Below, piece by piece: positions 36,811 through 45,762 of a DNA stretch of 64,000 nt. How positions within the stretch are numbered: position 1 is the stretch's first letter; every line of letters starts with the position of its first letter. The notes under the pieces were generated by a model. It had not been told where the DNA came from, did no database searches, and saw only the letters and a program-made list of their open reading frames with translations. Both the position numbers and the translations under genes were made by a program. Source of the stretch: Pandoraea pnomenusa (GTDB lineage Bacteria; Pseudomonadota; Gammaproteobacteria; Burkholderiales; Burkholderiaceae); NCBI RefSeq assembly GCF_000767615.3, contig NZ_CP009553.3, forward strand, positions 806,001 through 870,000. Reading direction: 5' to 3'.

Positions 36811-38619
36811 TTGCGCATCTTCCAACCGGTGCATCGCACGGCGGCGATCTTGTTTCCTCCTCTGCTTCTATCGTTGATCGGGCTCACGCTCGCCCTGATC
36901 TGGGCTCTGCCCTATAACCTCGTCAAGCACACGTACCCGATCTCCACTTTTTACTCGGAGTCGCTGGCCTTTTCGTTGTTTGCTTGCCTAGGCGTGCTGT
37001 CGATGATTGCCGTATGGCAACGCGACGCACGCGCCTTGCGCATGCCGCGCGTGAGCTGGATGCCGCTCGCGTTCGTGGCGGTGATTCTCGTGCAGCGCGC
37101 CATCATGCCGACCGAGCTGCCGCAATTGATGCTGACGGCGCTGCTCTATGGCGTGGGCATGATCGTCGCGGTCAGTACCGGATTCTGGCTGGCGCAGTTG
37201 GGTTGGCGCGGTGTGCTCATGCGCTGGAGTGCGGCCGCGCTCACGCTTGGCGGGTTATACGCGGTGGGAGCGCAACTGGTGCAGGCGTTTCATCTCGAGG
37301 CGCATGTGCCGTGGCTGGTCGCCAGGTACACCGTGACGGTTGCGCGGCGCCTGTTCGGCAACATGTACCAGCCGAATCATCTGGCGACGTATCTGTCGCT
37401 CGCCAGCGCCGGCGCGTTCTACCTGTGGTATCAGCGCAAGTTGCCCGCATGGGCCTGGGTGCTCGTTTGCGCGGCGTTCGACGTCGGTATCTGCCTGACC
37501 GGCTCGCGCACGCCGTGGCTGCAACTGACTTTGCTCTCGGCGTTCGGTGCGTGGATGGTGTGGGCTGAGCGGACGGATCCGGCGCGCTCGATGCGCCGCT
37601 CCATGCGATGGTTCGTGCCGGTGGCGATCCTGCCGCTGCTCGCGCTTATGACGATGTTCGTCGGCTGGGCCAACGTGGCGTGGGGATGGCAGCTCGACGG
37701 CAGCGCCGTCGCACGCATGCATCAAGCGGGGCAGGTGACCGGGCGACTGAACCTCTGGGAATACGGATTCGCGATTTTCCGGGAGCACTGGTGGCTGGGG
37801 GCCGGTTGGTCGAACTATATCGATGCACAGTTCGCCCTGGTCGACAAGCTCGGTCCGGTGGAAATGGCGGACAACGCCCATAACGTGCTGCTCGACCTGC
37901 TCGCGAAGACCGGCATCGTCGGCACGCTGGCGGTGCTCGTGCCCCTCGCGTTCTGGTTCGCGCGCGCCGTGCGCGAGATCCGCAATGCGCCGATCGCGCT
38001 CGCATTCGTGCTGCTCGGCATGCTGGCCATCCACGCGATGCTCGAATATCCACAGCATTACGCGTTCTTCCTGCTGCCCGCGCTGTTCCTGCTGGGGCTG
38101 TGCGACACCCGGGCGATCGACAGTGTCTCGCCGACCGCGACGGCGGCCATCAACGGCGTGATCGTGCTTTTCGCGTGCGTGGCGATTCCGTGGCTGATCG
38201 GTGACTACCAGCGTGTCGAAGTCGCCTATCGGGCGGGCAAGATCGATACGTACCGCACCGATCCGGCGCTGTTCTTCGCGCCGTACGGCGACTATGCGGT
38301 CACCGGCGCGCTGTATCTCGATCGCGACCGTCTGGACGAGAAGCTGGCCGCGCACCGTGAGGCGCTGGCCTTGGGCGCGGGGCCCACGATGATCAAGCGC
38401 TACATCGTGTTGCTCGCGCTCGCGGGCCGCGATGACGAGGCGCTGCGCGACATTCAGCGGCTGAAGAACTACAACTCGGCGATCTTTCCGGGACAATATG
38501 CCGCGCTGATTCGCATGTTGCGCGAGCAGGGCGACGATCTGAAGCCGTTCGTCAAACGGGTGATCGAGGTGTGGGGACGCCCGAAGGGCCAGTCGGGCGA
38601 CGCGAGCGACGATGCCTGA
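36811..38619 (+). CDS. PglL-type protein O-oligosaccharyltransferase
   Basis: A 602-residue membrane protein with about a dozen helices. It has the Wzy_C ligase region with RLFGNMYQPNHLATYLSLA (the conserved Asn-His segment) and WWLGAGWSNYIDAQF with DNAHNVLLDLLAKTGIVG in the large periplasmic loop. The C-terminal ~170 residues form the soluble domain seen in PglL/TfpO enzymes rather than in O-antigen ligases. It is predicted to move lipid-linked glycans to pilin in the periplasm. Start is TTG 36811 or GTG 36829; neither has a clear Shine-Dalgarno. Confidence 0.85.
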   Translation: MRIFQPVHRTAAILFPPLLLSLIGLTLALIWALPYNLVKHTYPISTFYSESLAFSLFACLGVLSMIAVWQRDARALRMPRVSWMPLAFVAVILVQRAIMPTELPQLMLTALLYGVGMIVAVSTGFWLAQLGWRGVLMRWSAAALTLGGLYAVGAQLVQAFHLEAHVPWLVARYTVTVARRLFGNMYQPNHLATYLSLASAGAFYLWYQRKLPAWAWVLVCAAFDVGICLTGSRTPWLQLTLLSAFGAWMVWAERTDPARSMRRSMRWFVPVAILPLLALMTMFVGWANVAWGWQLDGSAVARMHQAGQVTGRLNLWEYGFAIFREHWWLGAGWSNYIDAQFALVDKLGPVEMADNAHNVLLDLLAKTGIVGTLAVLVPLAFWFARAVREIRNAPIALAFVLLGMLAIHAMLEYPQHYAFFLLPALFLLGLCDTRAIDSVSPTATAAINGVIVLFACVAIPWLIGDYQRVEVAYRAGKIDTYRTDPALFFAPYGDYAVTGALYLDRDRLDEKLAAHREALALGAGPTMIKRYIVLLALAGRDDEALRDIQRLKNYNSAIFPGQYAALIRMLREQGDDLKPFVKRVIEVWGRPKGQSGDASDDA

Positions 38620-38688
38620 GCGCGATGCCTGAGCGCGATGCGGGATGCCCCTTGTCGTGATTCCCCCTGCGCCCAGGCCCTCAGGCCC

Positions 38689-39579
38689 TCAAGCGCCGGG
38701 TGCGGCGCCTTCTTCCGGTTCGTTCTCGTCGCCGCGCGCCCAAAAGAAGCGGTCGGGAAAGTGGCGTCCCATTCCGGGGCGGAACGCATTCTCGAGCACC
38801 TGTTGCAGATATTCCTGCGCTTCGCGCACGGCTTCCGGGACTGCCAGGCCGTTGGCAAGCATGGCGGTAACGGCGGCGGCGAGCGTGTCGATGGCGCCAG
38901 CCACGTTATGCGCAGGGCGGTCCCACGCATCTTCGCGGATAATGCCGCCGTCCGAATATAGCGTGTGGGTGAATTGCGGCGCGTTGTTGTCGCTCACGAG
39001 CACGAACTCGCAGCCGTTTTCCAGCAGGACCGATACCGCTTCGTCGAGCGACAGACTCTCGTTTTCCGTGATCGTCTGCGCGAGCGACACCGCGCTGGCC
39101 GGATTCACGACCAGCACACTGGCTTGCGGCACGAGCAGGCTGGCCGTCGCCTCTCGCAGTTCGTCGGCCGAGAGCAGGTGCTCGCCGGCCAGCCCGAAGT
39201 CGGGCGCGACCACGAGCGGCGTCTCGTCGTAGTCGGCCACGATCTCGGCAATGGCCGCCACGTTTTCGGCGTTCACCGCGCTGCCGACCTTGAAGGCTGC
39301 CACCGGCATGTCTTCGAGCAGCATGCGCGCCTGGTCGGCGATCCAGTCCGGGTCGATCGGTTGCACTTCGTCGCAGGTGCGCGAGTCCTGCGACGAATAG
39401 CCGGTCAGCACCGAGACGCCATAGCCGCCCATGCTCGCAAAGGTGAGCAGGTCGGCCTGGACGCCGGTCGCCGAAGTGGGATCGGCCAGGCCGAAGGTCA
39501 GCAGAATGGGAGGGGATTCGATGTGCATGGAGGCAGGATAGACGGCGATCTGGTCAGGCTTGGGGTTCGTTGGTACCAT
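38689..39579 (-). CDS. ThiD-like hydroxymethylpyrimidine/phosphomethylpyrimidine kinase
   Basis: A 296-residue ribokinase-fold protein. LLTFGLADPTSATGVQADLL corresponds to the ThiD N terminus (canonical GxDxSGGAGIQADLK), and the GVSVLTGYSSQDS region follows. The catalytic motif near the C terminus (canonical GTGC/D) reads GAIDTLAAAVTAM, so the Asp is kept but two neighbouring positions are changed. The substrate-binding VLDPVM segment reads VVAPDFGL. It may be a diverged kinase or have another substrate. It is convergent with pglL and divergent from rubredoxin, an arrangement I recall from Burkholderiales. Confidence 0.7.
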   Translation of the reverse strand: MVPTNPKPDQIAVYPASMHIESPPILLTFGLADPTSATGVQADLLTFASMGGYGVSVLTGYSSQDSRTCDEVQPIDPDWIADQARMLLEDMPVAAFKVGSAVNAENVAAIAEIVADYDETPLVVAPDFGLAGEHLLSADELREATASLLVPQASVLVVNPASAVSLAQTITENESLSLDEAVSVLLENGCEFVLVSDNNAPQFTHTLYSDGGIIREDAWDRPAHNVAGAIDTLAAAVTAMLANGLAVPEAVREAQEYLQQVLENAFRPGMGRHFPDRFFWARGDENEPEEGAAPGA

Positions 39580-39738
39580 CACGCCTTAAATGCCCGTTTC
39601 GGAGCGCTGGCAAGCGCCGTGGGCCTGACCCGCCGGACAATGCACCGGCTGGGTTCTCACAACACCGCGCGACCTCGTCGCCGGGACCCGAAGCGGTTGA
39701 CAAGCCATTGTAACGGAACGCCCGTCGCTGAAGAAAGC

Positions 39739-39909
39739 ATGGAATACAAGAGCTGGATGTGCCTCATTTGTGGTTGGATTTACGACGAAGAGGCCGGACT
39801 GCCCGACGAGGGCATCGCACCCGGAACGCGTTGGGAAGACGTGCCCATCAACTGGACCTGTCCCGAGTGCGGCGCGCGCAAGGAAGATTTCGAGATGGTG
39901 CAGATCTGA
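39739..39909 (+). CDS. Rubredoxin
   Basis: A 56-residue protein. The two iron-binding knuckles are MCLICGWIYDEEAG and WTCPECGARKEDFEM, giving the FeS4 centre from four Cys. It is a one-electron carrier in the cytoplasm. It is the normal length for a single-domain rubredoxin. The start at 39739 is the only ATG before the first knuckle. Confidence 0.97.
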   Translation: MEYKSWMCLICGWIYDEEAGLPDEGIAPGTRWEDVPINWTCPECGARKEDFEMVQI

Positions 39910-39948
39910 GGACGCACCGAGAACGGCCGCACGCCCAGGAGATGGCCC

Positions 39949-41499
39949 ATGGTGACGCCGCAATCGCCGTCCGAAACGTTGGGTATGTCCGACAAGCCCG
40001 ACACGTCTGACACGTCTGATACGTCTGATACGTCGGACACGCCCGACCGCTTCGATACGTCTGATACCTTCGGCATGTCCGCCATGTCCCGTACACCGGA
40101 CGTCGCCAACACGCCTGACGTTCCCGAGAACGCCGTCATCGCCGCCGCCGCCGCCGGTTCGCCAGCGCGGGAGGCGCGCGACCTGCCGCTGTGGCGGCTG
40201 CCCGAGGTGGCTGACGCCCTGACCGAGGCGTCCGACGCCTGGTCGAACGGCCCCGCGGCGGCGCTCGGGCCGTTGCGGCGGGCCAACCGTTTGCTCCAGT
40301 CCAGCGGCCATGCCGACTGGGCGTTGCAGGGCGAGCGGCTCGTTCAGGCGATCGCCGAGGCGGCCTACGGGCAGCCGGGCGCGCAGGACTCCGCGCAGCG
40401 CAACGCATTGCGTCAGTTCGAGCGCGATATCTGGCAGGCGGGCGTGGCGCCCGTAGTGTCTCCCGGCACGGGCGACGCTGGCACCGTTGCCGAAACCTGG
40501 CCGGGTGCGCCCACACCCGGCGAGCTTCGCATGGCGGGCTGGGCGATCGCTCAGCCGCGATTGCACGGGCTGCCGGCGGGCACCGCGCCCCTGCGGGCGG
40601 ACGTAGAGCGTGTGCTGCTGCGGCTGCTGCGTTCCGATGCGGACGTCGTCGATACCACGGCGGCGCTGGGCCAGTTGGCCGATCTGGCCGCCGATTTGCA
40701 CCGCGCGGGTGCGACGGCGCCCCTCGATTACTGGCGGCTCGCCGCCGCATGGCTGCGTTTCGCGCGCGCTCCGCTCAGTCTGGCCGACAAGCGCCAGATC
40801 GGGCGCATGAACATGGCACTGCGCAAGCAGTTGGCGCGCCCTGCCGTCACGGGCGACACGTCGCCGGGCAGTGCCGTCGCAGCGTCCGAGGCTCGCCAAG
40901 GCGGCAAGGCATCGGCCGATGCGATTCCCGGTCACGATCTGCTCGAGGCGCTGGCAACGTGGCACGCGCAGGCGCCCGACAGCTGGCTCGGCACGTTATT
41001 GGCCGATTTCGGCGTGCTGCGCCGTCCGGGTCATCTTCCCGAGCCGTTGGCCGATGCCGCGCAAGCGGCGCAAAAACAGGGCGTGGGCAACAGTTCGCGC
41101 GATTGGCTGCGTATCGGACCGCTCGCAGTGCGTCAGGACGTGTGCCAGACCTACCTGAGCCTGGCGGACGAGGCGCTTCCGAATCTGAACGATCCGGCGG
41201 TCGCGGCGAAGGTTGCCGAATACTCGGCAGCCATCGGGCTGGCGCCCGTTGCGCGGCTTGCGGCGGCGGTGGCCGCCACCGGCGAACGCCTGGCGGCGTC
41301 GCCCCCGGCGGAGCCGGGCGGCCCGGCGGCGCTGGCGATGACGGTCAAGGCGTTGCGCGGCATGCTGCATCAGTTTGCCGCGGATACCTACCCCGAAGCA
41401 CGCCCCGATCTGATTGCCGAAATGGCGATGTGGCGCGAACGTGCGCTGGACGCCAGCGTGTTCGGACAGAGGCTCGTCACCGGGCGCGACGTTCCGTGA
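39949..41499 (+). CDS. Hypothetical protein with N-terminal Thr-Ser-Asp repeats
   Basis: A 516-residue protein. Residues about 15-32 are a low-complexity DTS/DTP repeat encoded by a 9-bp tandem repeat. From about residue 75 the sequence is helical and Ala/Leu-rich (LPLWRLPEVADALTEASDAW, LRMAGWAIAQPRLHGLPAGT, AAAVAATGERLAASPP). No catalytic or DNA-binding motif is evident. It follows rubredoxin by 39 bp, so the two may be co-transcribed. The helical pattern loosely recalls the N-terminal regions of PilL/ChpA-type proteins, but nothing confirms this. Confidence 0.6.
   Translation: MVTPQSPSETLGMSDKPDTSDTSDTSDTSDTPDRFDTSDTFGMSAMSRTPDVANTPDVPENAVIAAAAAGSPAREARDLPLWRLPEVADALTEASDAWSNGPAAALGPLRRANRLLQSSGHADWALQGERLVQAIAEAAYGQPGAQDSAQRNALRQFERDIWQAGVAPVVSPGTGDAGTVAETWPGAPTPGELRMAGWAIAQPRLHGLPAGTAPLRADVERVLLRLLRSDADVVDTTAALGQLADLAADLHRAGATAPLDYWRLAAAWLRFARAPLSLADKRQIGRMNMALRKQLARPAVTGDTSPGSAVAASEARQGGKASADAIPGHDLLEALATWHAQAPDSWLGTLLADFGVLRRPGHLPEPLADAAQAAQKQGVGNSSRDWLRIGPLAVRQDVCQTYLSLADEALPNLNDPAVAAKVAEYSAAIGLAPVARLAAAVAATGERLAASPPAEPGGPAALAMTVKALRGMLHQFAADTYPEARPDLIAEMAMWRERALDASVFGQRLVTGRDVP
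39991..40044 (+). repeat. 9-bp tandem repeat (about 6 units) in coding sequence
   Basis: The units GACAAGCCC, GACACGTCT (twice), GATACGTCT, GATACGTCG and GACACGCCC run in frame and encode Asp-Thr-Ser or similar triplets. Confidence 0.9.
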
Positions 41500-41633
41500 T
41501 AAAGTCGGCGCAAAGGCTGCCGTTGGCGGCCGATGGCCGTACCACGATGCGGAAAAAGTTCGTCTGCTGACCCGCCGCGGCCCGCGGCACCGGACGGCAG
41601 ACCGTCAAACAGGTTCCGACAAACTCTGGCCCT

Positions 41634-42203
41634 ATGCCGAACGACCGTATCAATCTCACGAATCAGTTTCTCATCGCCATGCCGGGCATGGCCGATCCGA
41701 CCTTTTCCGGCACTGTCGTCTATCTGTGCGAGCACAGCGAGAAGGGGGCGATCGGGCTGGTCATCAACCGTCCCACCGACATCGACCTGCAATCGCTCTT
41801 CGAGCGGCTCGACCTCAAGCTCGAAATCGATCCGCTGGCCCATCAGCCGGTGTTCTTCGGCGGCCCGGTGCAGACCGAGCGCGGCTTCGTGCTGCATGAG
41901 GCCACGGGCGCGTCGTACAGTTCGTCGCTGTCGGTGCCGGGCGGTCTGGAGATGACGACGTCCAAGGACGTGCTCGAAGCCGTGGCCAACGGGCAGGGGC
42001 CGAACCGTTTCCTGCTCACGCTGGGGCATTCGGGCTGGAGCGCCGGCCAACTGGAAGACGAAATCAGCCGCAACGGCTGGCTCACGGTGGCGGCCGATCC
42101 GGGCATCGTGTTCGACGTCCCGCCCGCCGAGCGCTTCGACGCCGCGCTGGCGTTGCTTGGCGTGACGTCGTCGATGCTCTCCGCCGACGCGGGTCACGCA
42201 TGA
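41634..42203 (+). CDS. YqgE/AlgH family protein
   Basis: A 189-residue protein. Conserved stretches are [46 protein letters not shown] and [19 protein letters not shown]. AlgH/YqgE (UPF0301) proteins are widespread and of unclear function; one member affects alginate production in Pseudomonas. The gene nearly always precedes ruvX, as here, with an ATGA overlap. Confidence 0.95.
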   Translation: MPNDRINLTNQFLIAMPGMADPTFSGTVVYLCEHSEKGAIGLVINRPTDIDLQSLFERLDLKLEIDPLAHQPVFFGGPVQTERGFVLHEATGASYSSSLSVPGGLEMTTSKDVLEAVANGQGPNRFLLTLGHSGWSAGQLEDEISRNGWLTVAADPGIVFDVPPAERFDAALALLGVTSSMLSADAGHA

Positions 42204-42628
42204 CGGCTGGCAGCGCCACGGTGCTCGCCTTCGATTACGGCGAGCGCCGGATCGGCGTGGCGATCGGCAATCTCCTGTTGCGCGAGGCCCGCGCGCTCAC
42301 TGTCGTGGCCAATCTCAACCGCGAAGTCCGGTTTGCCGAGATGGGCAAACTCATTACCGAGTGGCAACCCGAGCGCATCGTCGTCGGGCTGCCATGCCAT
42401 CCCGATGGCACTCCGCACGAAATGACGCAGCAGGCCAAACGCTTCGGCAATCAGCTCAACGGACGGTTCGGCGTGCCCGTATTCTGGGTCGACGAACGTT
42501 ATTCCTCGGTGGCGGCCGCCGCGGCGCTGGCCGAAGCCGGCGTCAAGGTGTCGCAGAAGACATCGCTCGATGCCGAGGCCGCCCGCATCATCCTCCAACA
42601 GTATTTCGACGAGCATGTGCCTGCCTGA
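42200..42628 (+). CDS. ruvX: Putative pre-16S rRNA nuclease / Holliday junction resolvase RuvX (YqgF)
   Basis: A 142-residue RNase H-fold protein. Acidic active-site positions are in [17 protein letters not shown] (Asp near the N terminus), [12 protein letters not shown] and [12 protein letters not shown], with a final Asp in [13 protein letters not shown]. YqgF takes part in 16S rRNA 5' maturation and was also proposed to resolve Holliday junctions. It overlaps yqgE. pyrB follows at once, without the pyrR gene that I recall between them in many Burkholderiales. Confidence 0.93.
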   Translation: MTAGSATVLAFDYGERRIGVAIGNLLLREARALTVVANLNREVRFAEMGKLITEWQPERIVVGLPCHPDGTPHEMTQQAKRFGNQLNGRFGVPVFWVDERYSSVAAAAALAEAGVKVSQKTSLDAEAARIILQQYFDEHVPA

Positions 42629-42648
42629 TTCCCGCCTGGAGCGTGCGC

Positions 42649-43626
42649 ATGGCTAACGGCATGCTCGGCCGACGCGGTCACCCGCAACTCAACCGAAACG
42701 GCGAACTGAAGCATCTGCTCACGGTCGAGGGCCTGCCCCGCGCCGTGCTCATGCATATCCTCGACACGGCCACGCAGTTCGTCGGCGTGAACGATGCCGA
42801 CGTCAAGAAAGTGCCGCTGCTGCGCGGCAAATCGGTCTTCAACCTGTTCTTCGAAAACTCGACGCGTACGCGCACCACGTTCGAGATCGCGGCTGCGCGG
42901 CTCTCGGCGGATGTGCTGAATCTGAACATCAACGCGTCGTCGACGAGCAAGGGCGAGACGCTGCTCGACACCATCGGCAATCTGTCGGCCATGCATGCGG
43001 ACCTGTTCGTCGTGCGTCACGCGCAATCGGGGGCACCGTACCTGATCGCCGAACACTGCGCGCCGCACGTACACGTGATCAACGCGGGCGACGGCCGTCA
43101 CGCGCATCCGACGCAGGGCCTGCTCGACATGTACACGATTCGCCATCACAAGGGCGAATTCCAGAACCTGACGGTCGCGATCGTCGGCGACATCCTGCAT
43201 TCGCGAGTGGCGCGATCGGATATTCATGCGCTCACCACCCTGGGCGTGCCCGAAGTCCGCGCCATCGGTCCGCGTACGCTGCTGCCCGAGGGGCTCGAGC
43301 AGCTTGGCGTGCGCGTGTTTCACGATATGGACGAAGGGCTGCGCGACGTGGACGTGATCATCATGCTGCGTTTGCAGAACGAGCGCATGAGCGGCGCGTT
43401 GCTGCCGTCCGCTGCCGAATATTTCCGTTACTACGGGCTGACGCCCGAGCGCCTGGCGCTGGCCAGGCCCGACGCCATCGTGATGCACCCGGGCCCGATG
43501 AACCGGGGCGTGGAGATCGATTCGGCGGTCGCCGACGGGCCGCAGTCGGTCATTCTCGAGCAAGTGTCGTTCGGCATCGCCGTGCGCATGGCGGTGATGA
43601 GTATCGTTGCCGCAAACCACGGGTGA
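42649..43626 (+). CDS. pyrB: Aspartate carbamoyltransferase catalytic subunit
   Basis: A 325-residue protein. Carbamoyl-phosphate-binding [19 protein letters not shown] and aspartate-binding [15 protein letters not shown] are present, with [14 protein letters not shown] near the C terminus. It forms carbamoyl-aspartate in pyrimidine synthesis. The ATG at 42649 has GGAG 8 bases upstream. The next gene encodes an inactive dihydroorotase-like partner, the arrangement of the Pseudomonas-type PyrB-PyrC' ATCase. Confidence 0.97.
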   Translation: MANGMLGRRGHPQLNRNGELKHLLTVEGLPRAVLMHILDTATQFVGVNDADVKKVPLLRGKSVFNLFFENSTRTRTTFEIAAARLSADVLNLNINASSTSKGETLLDTIGNLSAMHADLFVVRHAQSGAPYLIAEHCAPHVHVINAGDGRHAHPTQGLLDMYTIRHHKGEFQNLTVAIVGDILHSRVARSDIHALTTLGVPEVRAIGPRTLLPEGLEQLGVRVFHDMDEGLRDVDVIIMLRLQNERMSGALLPSAAEYFRYYGLTPERLALARPDAIVMHPGPMNRGVEIDSAVADGPQSVILEQVSFGIAVRMAVMSIVAANHG

Positions 43627-43633
43627 ACGCGCC

Positions 43634-44914
43634 ATGAAACTGCATGTGAAGGGGGGCCGCGTCATCGATCCCGCGACGCGGACCGATCAGAAGCACGACA
43701 TTTTCATCGCCGACGGAGCCGTCGCGTCGATGGGGGCGCCGCCAGCCGATTTCACGGCCGATCGCGTCATCGATGCGACGGGATGTGTCGTGATGCCCGG
43801 GCTGGTCGATCTGGCCGCACGGGGTGTCACCACGGCGCGCGAGGCCGTGGCGGCGCTCGCGGGCGGCGTCACGCGCACGGTCTGCCCGCCCGATACCGAC
43901 CCGGTGCTCGACGAACCGGACCTCGTCGAAATGCTGCAACTGCGCACGGGCGCCGCCCATCGGTCGCACGCGCATCCGCGAGTGCATCCCTTGGGGGCGC
44001 TCACGATCGGGCTCGCCGGACGTGAGCTCACCGAGATGGCGCAACTCGCCCGGGCCGGGTGTATTGGCCTGTCACAGGCGAACGCGCCGGTCGCCGACAA
44101 CCGGACCTTGCTGCGCGCATTGCAGTACGCGGGGACTTTCGGCCTGACAATCTGGCTGCGTGCGCAGGACGCGGCGCTGGCCGAGGGCGGCGTGGCCGCC
44201 AGCGGAGCGGTGGCGTCGCGGCTCGGCCTGGCGGGCATCCCTGTCGCGGCGGAGACGATCGCGCTTCATACCATTCTCGAACTCGTGCGGGTGACCGGCA
44301 CGCGCGTGCATCTGTGCCGCCTGTCGTCCGCCGCCGGGATTGCACTCGTGCGCGCAGCCAAGGCCGAAGGGTTGCCGGTGACGTGCGACATTGCCGCCCA
44401 TCATCTTCACCTGACGGACATGGACATCGGGTATTTCGACGCCCAGTACCGGCTCGATCCGCCGCTGCGCTCGCAACGCGATCGCGACGCGCTGCGCGAC
44501 GCCGCGCGTGACGGTACCGTCGATGCCATTTGCTCGGACCACACGCCGCTTGGCGCCGACGCGCGTCTCGTGCCATTCGCGCAGGCGCTGCCCGGTGCGA
44601 GCGGGCTCGAGCTGCTACTGTCGCTGGTGGTGAAATGGGCGGACGAGGCACGCGTGCCGTGGGTCGATGCGTTGGCGCGAGTCACGCATGGGCCGGCACA
44701 GCGGCTGGCCGCGGTGGCCCCGGGCGCCGGACGGCTCGCTCCCGGTCTGCCGGCCGATCTGTGCGTCTTCGCCCCGTCGGAGCACTGGACCGTGTCCGCG
44801 CAGCAGATGCGCAGTCGCGGTCACAACACCCCATTCTTGGGATACGAATTGCCGGGGCGTGTACGCCTCACGCTGGTCGGTGGCCGCGTGGCGTACGAAA
44901 GTCCCACCGTCTAG
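43634..44914 (+). CDS. Dihydroorotase-like protein, probably catalytically inactive (PyrC')
   Basis: A 426-residue amidohydrolase-fold protein. The metal-binding HxH of active dihydroorotase (canonical DxHVHLREPG) is replaced by MPGLVDLAARGVTTAREAVA, with no His. Later conserved parts remain, for example AICSDHTPLGADARLVPFA and TFCDIAAHHLHL-like TCDIAAHHLHLTD. Such PyrC' proteins assemble with PyrB and are structural. The gene is 7 bp after pyrB, consistent with that role. A functional dihydroorotase must be encoded elsewhere. Confidence 0.9.
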   Translation: MKLHVKGGRVIDPATRTDQKHDIFIADGAVASMGAPPADFTADRVIDATGCVVMPGLVDLAARGVTTAREAVAALAGGVTRTVCPPDTDPVLDEPDLVEMLQLRTGAAHRSHAHPRVHPLGALTIGLAGRELTEMAQLARAGCIGLSQANAPVADNRTLLRALQYAGTFGLTIWLRAQDAALAEGGVAASGAVASRLGLAGIPVAAETIALHTILELVRVTGTRVHLCRLSSAAGIALVRAAKAEGLPVTCDIAAHHLHLTDMDIGYFDAQYRLDPPLRSQRDRDALRDAARDGTVDAICSDHTPLGADARLVPFAQALPGASGLELLLSLVVKWADEARVPWVDALARVTHGPAQRLAAVAPGAGRLAPGLPADLCVFAPSEHWTVSAQQMRSRGHNTPFLGYELPGRVRLTLVGGRVAYESPTV

Positions 44915-44926
44915 GATGCGATTGCC

Positions 44927-45757
44927 GTGCTGTTGATCAAGAAACTACGTCTGGGGCTGCATCTTGCGCGTGGCCTGCTGGTGGCACTGCTGATCTTTCC
45001 GTTCCTGTCGGAAGCGGCGAAGCATCGCCGCATCCGCCTGTGGTCGCAAAAGCTGCTGAGACTGTGCGGCATGCGTCTCGAAGTCGAGCAGCACGCGCCC
45101 CTGCCCGAATCCGGGGTGATGCTGCTGTGCAATCACGTGTCGTGGATCGACATTTTCGCGATCAATGCGTGGCGTCCGGTTCGCTTCGTGGCCAAGGCGG
45201 AGATTCGCCACTGGCCGTTGGTGGGCTGGCTGTGCGTGCAGACGCGGACGATCTTTCTGCAGCGCGAACGCCGCGCGGACGCGCGCCGCATCATGCATTA
45301 CCTCTCGGACTGTCTGCGCGACGGGGACATCATCACGGTGTTTCCGGAGGGCACGACCACCGACGGACGCAGCCTTCTACCGTTCCATGCCAATCTGCTT
45401 CAGGCGCCGGTCACGACCGGCAAGCCGGTGCAGCCGCTGTGCCTGTTCTATGCGGATGAGGCGAGTGGGCGTCACACCATGGCGCCGGCATATATTGGCG
45501 AGACGAGCCTGATCGAGTCGATCGACATGATTCTGCGCGCCCCGCCCATGGCGGTGCGCCTTTCGGTGGGGGCGCCGCAATATCCGCAGGAAGGACAGCA
45601 TCGGCGAGCGTTTGCGCTGGGTGCCCAGAAGGCGGTCGGCGAGGCGCTGCAGGCGTTTCTGCCCGAAGCCGTGCTGCCGGCCAACGGGTCGGTCGGATCG
45701 CGCGATGCGGCGTTCGACGGCGAAGCGGGTGACTCAGCCGAGGCAGTGCGCATCTGA
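44927..45757 (+). CDS. plsC: 1-acyl-sn-glycerol-3-phosphate acyltransferase
   Basis: A 276-residue inner-membrane-associated acyltransferase. The NHxxxxD motif is CNHVSWIDIF, and the substrate motif is FPEGTTTDGRSLLPFHANLL. An N-terminal hydrophobic helix (LLVALLIFPFLSEA) anchors it. It makes phosphatidic acid from lysophosphatidate; some members acylate ornithine or other lipids, which sequence alone does not exclude. GTG is the start. It follows pyrC' by 12 bp and probably shares its transcript. Confidence 0.88.
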   Translation: MLLIKKLRLGLHLARGLLVALLIFPFLSEAAKHRRIRLWSQKLLRLCGMRLEVEQHAPLPESGVMLLCNHVSWIDIFAINAWRPVRFVAKAEIRHWPLVGWLCVQTRTIFLQRERRADARRIMHYLSDCLRDGDIITVFPEGTTTDGRSLLPFHANLLQAPVTTGKPVQPLCLFYADEASGRHTMAPAYIGETSLIESIDMILRAPPMAVRLSVGAPQYPQEGQHRRAFALGAQKAVGEALQAFLPEAVLPANGSVGSRDAAFDGEAGDSAEAVRI

Positions 45758-45762
45758 CGCGC

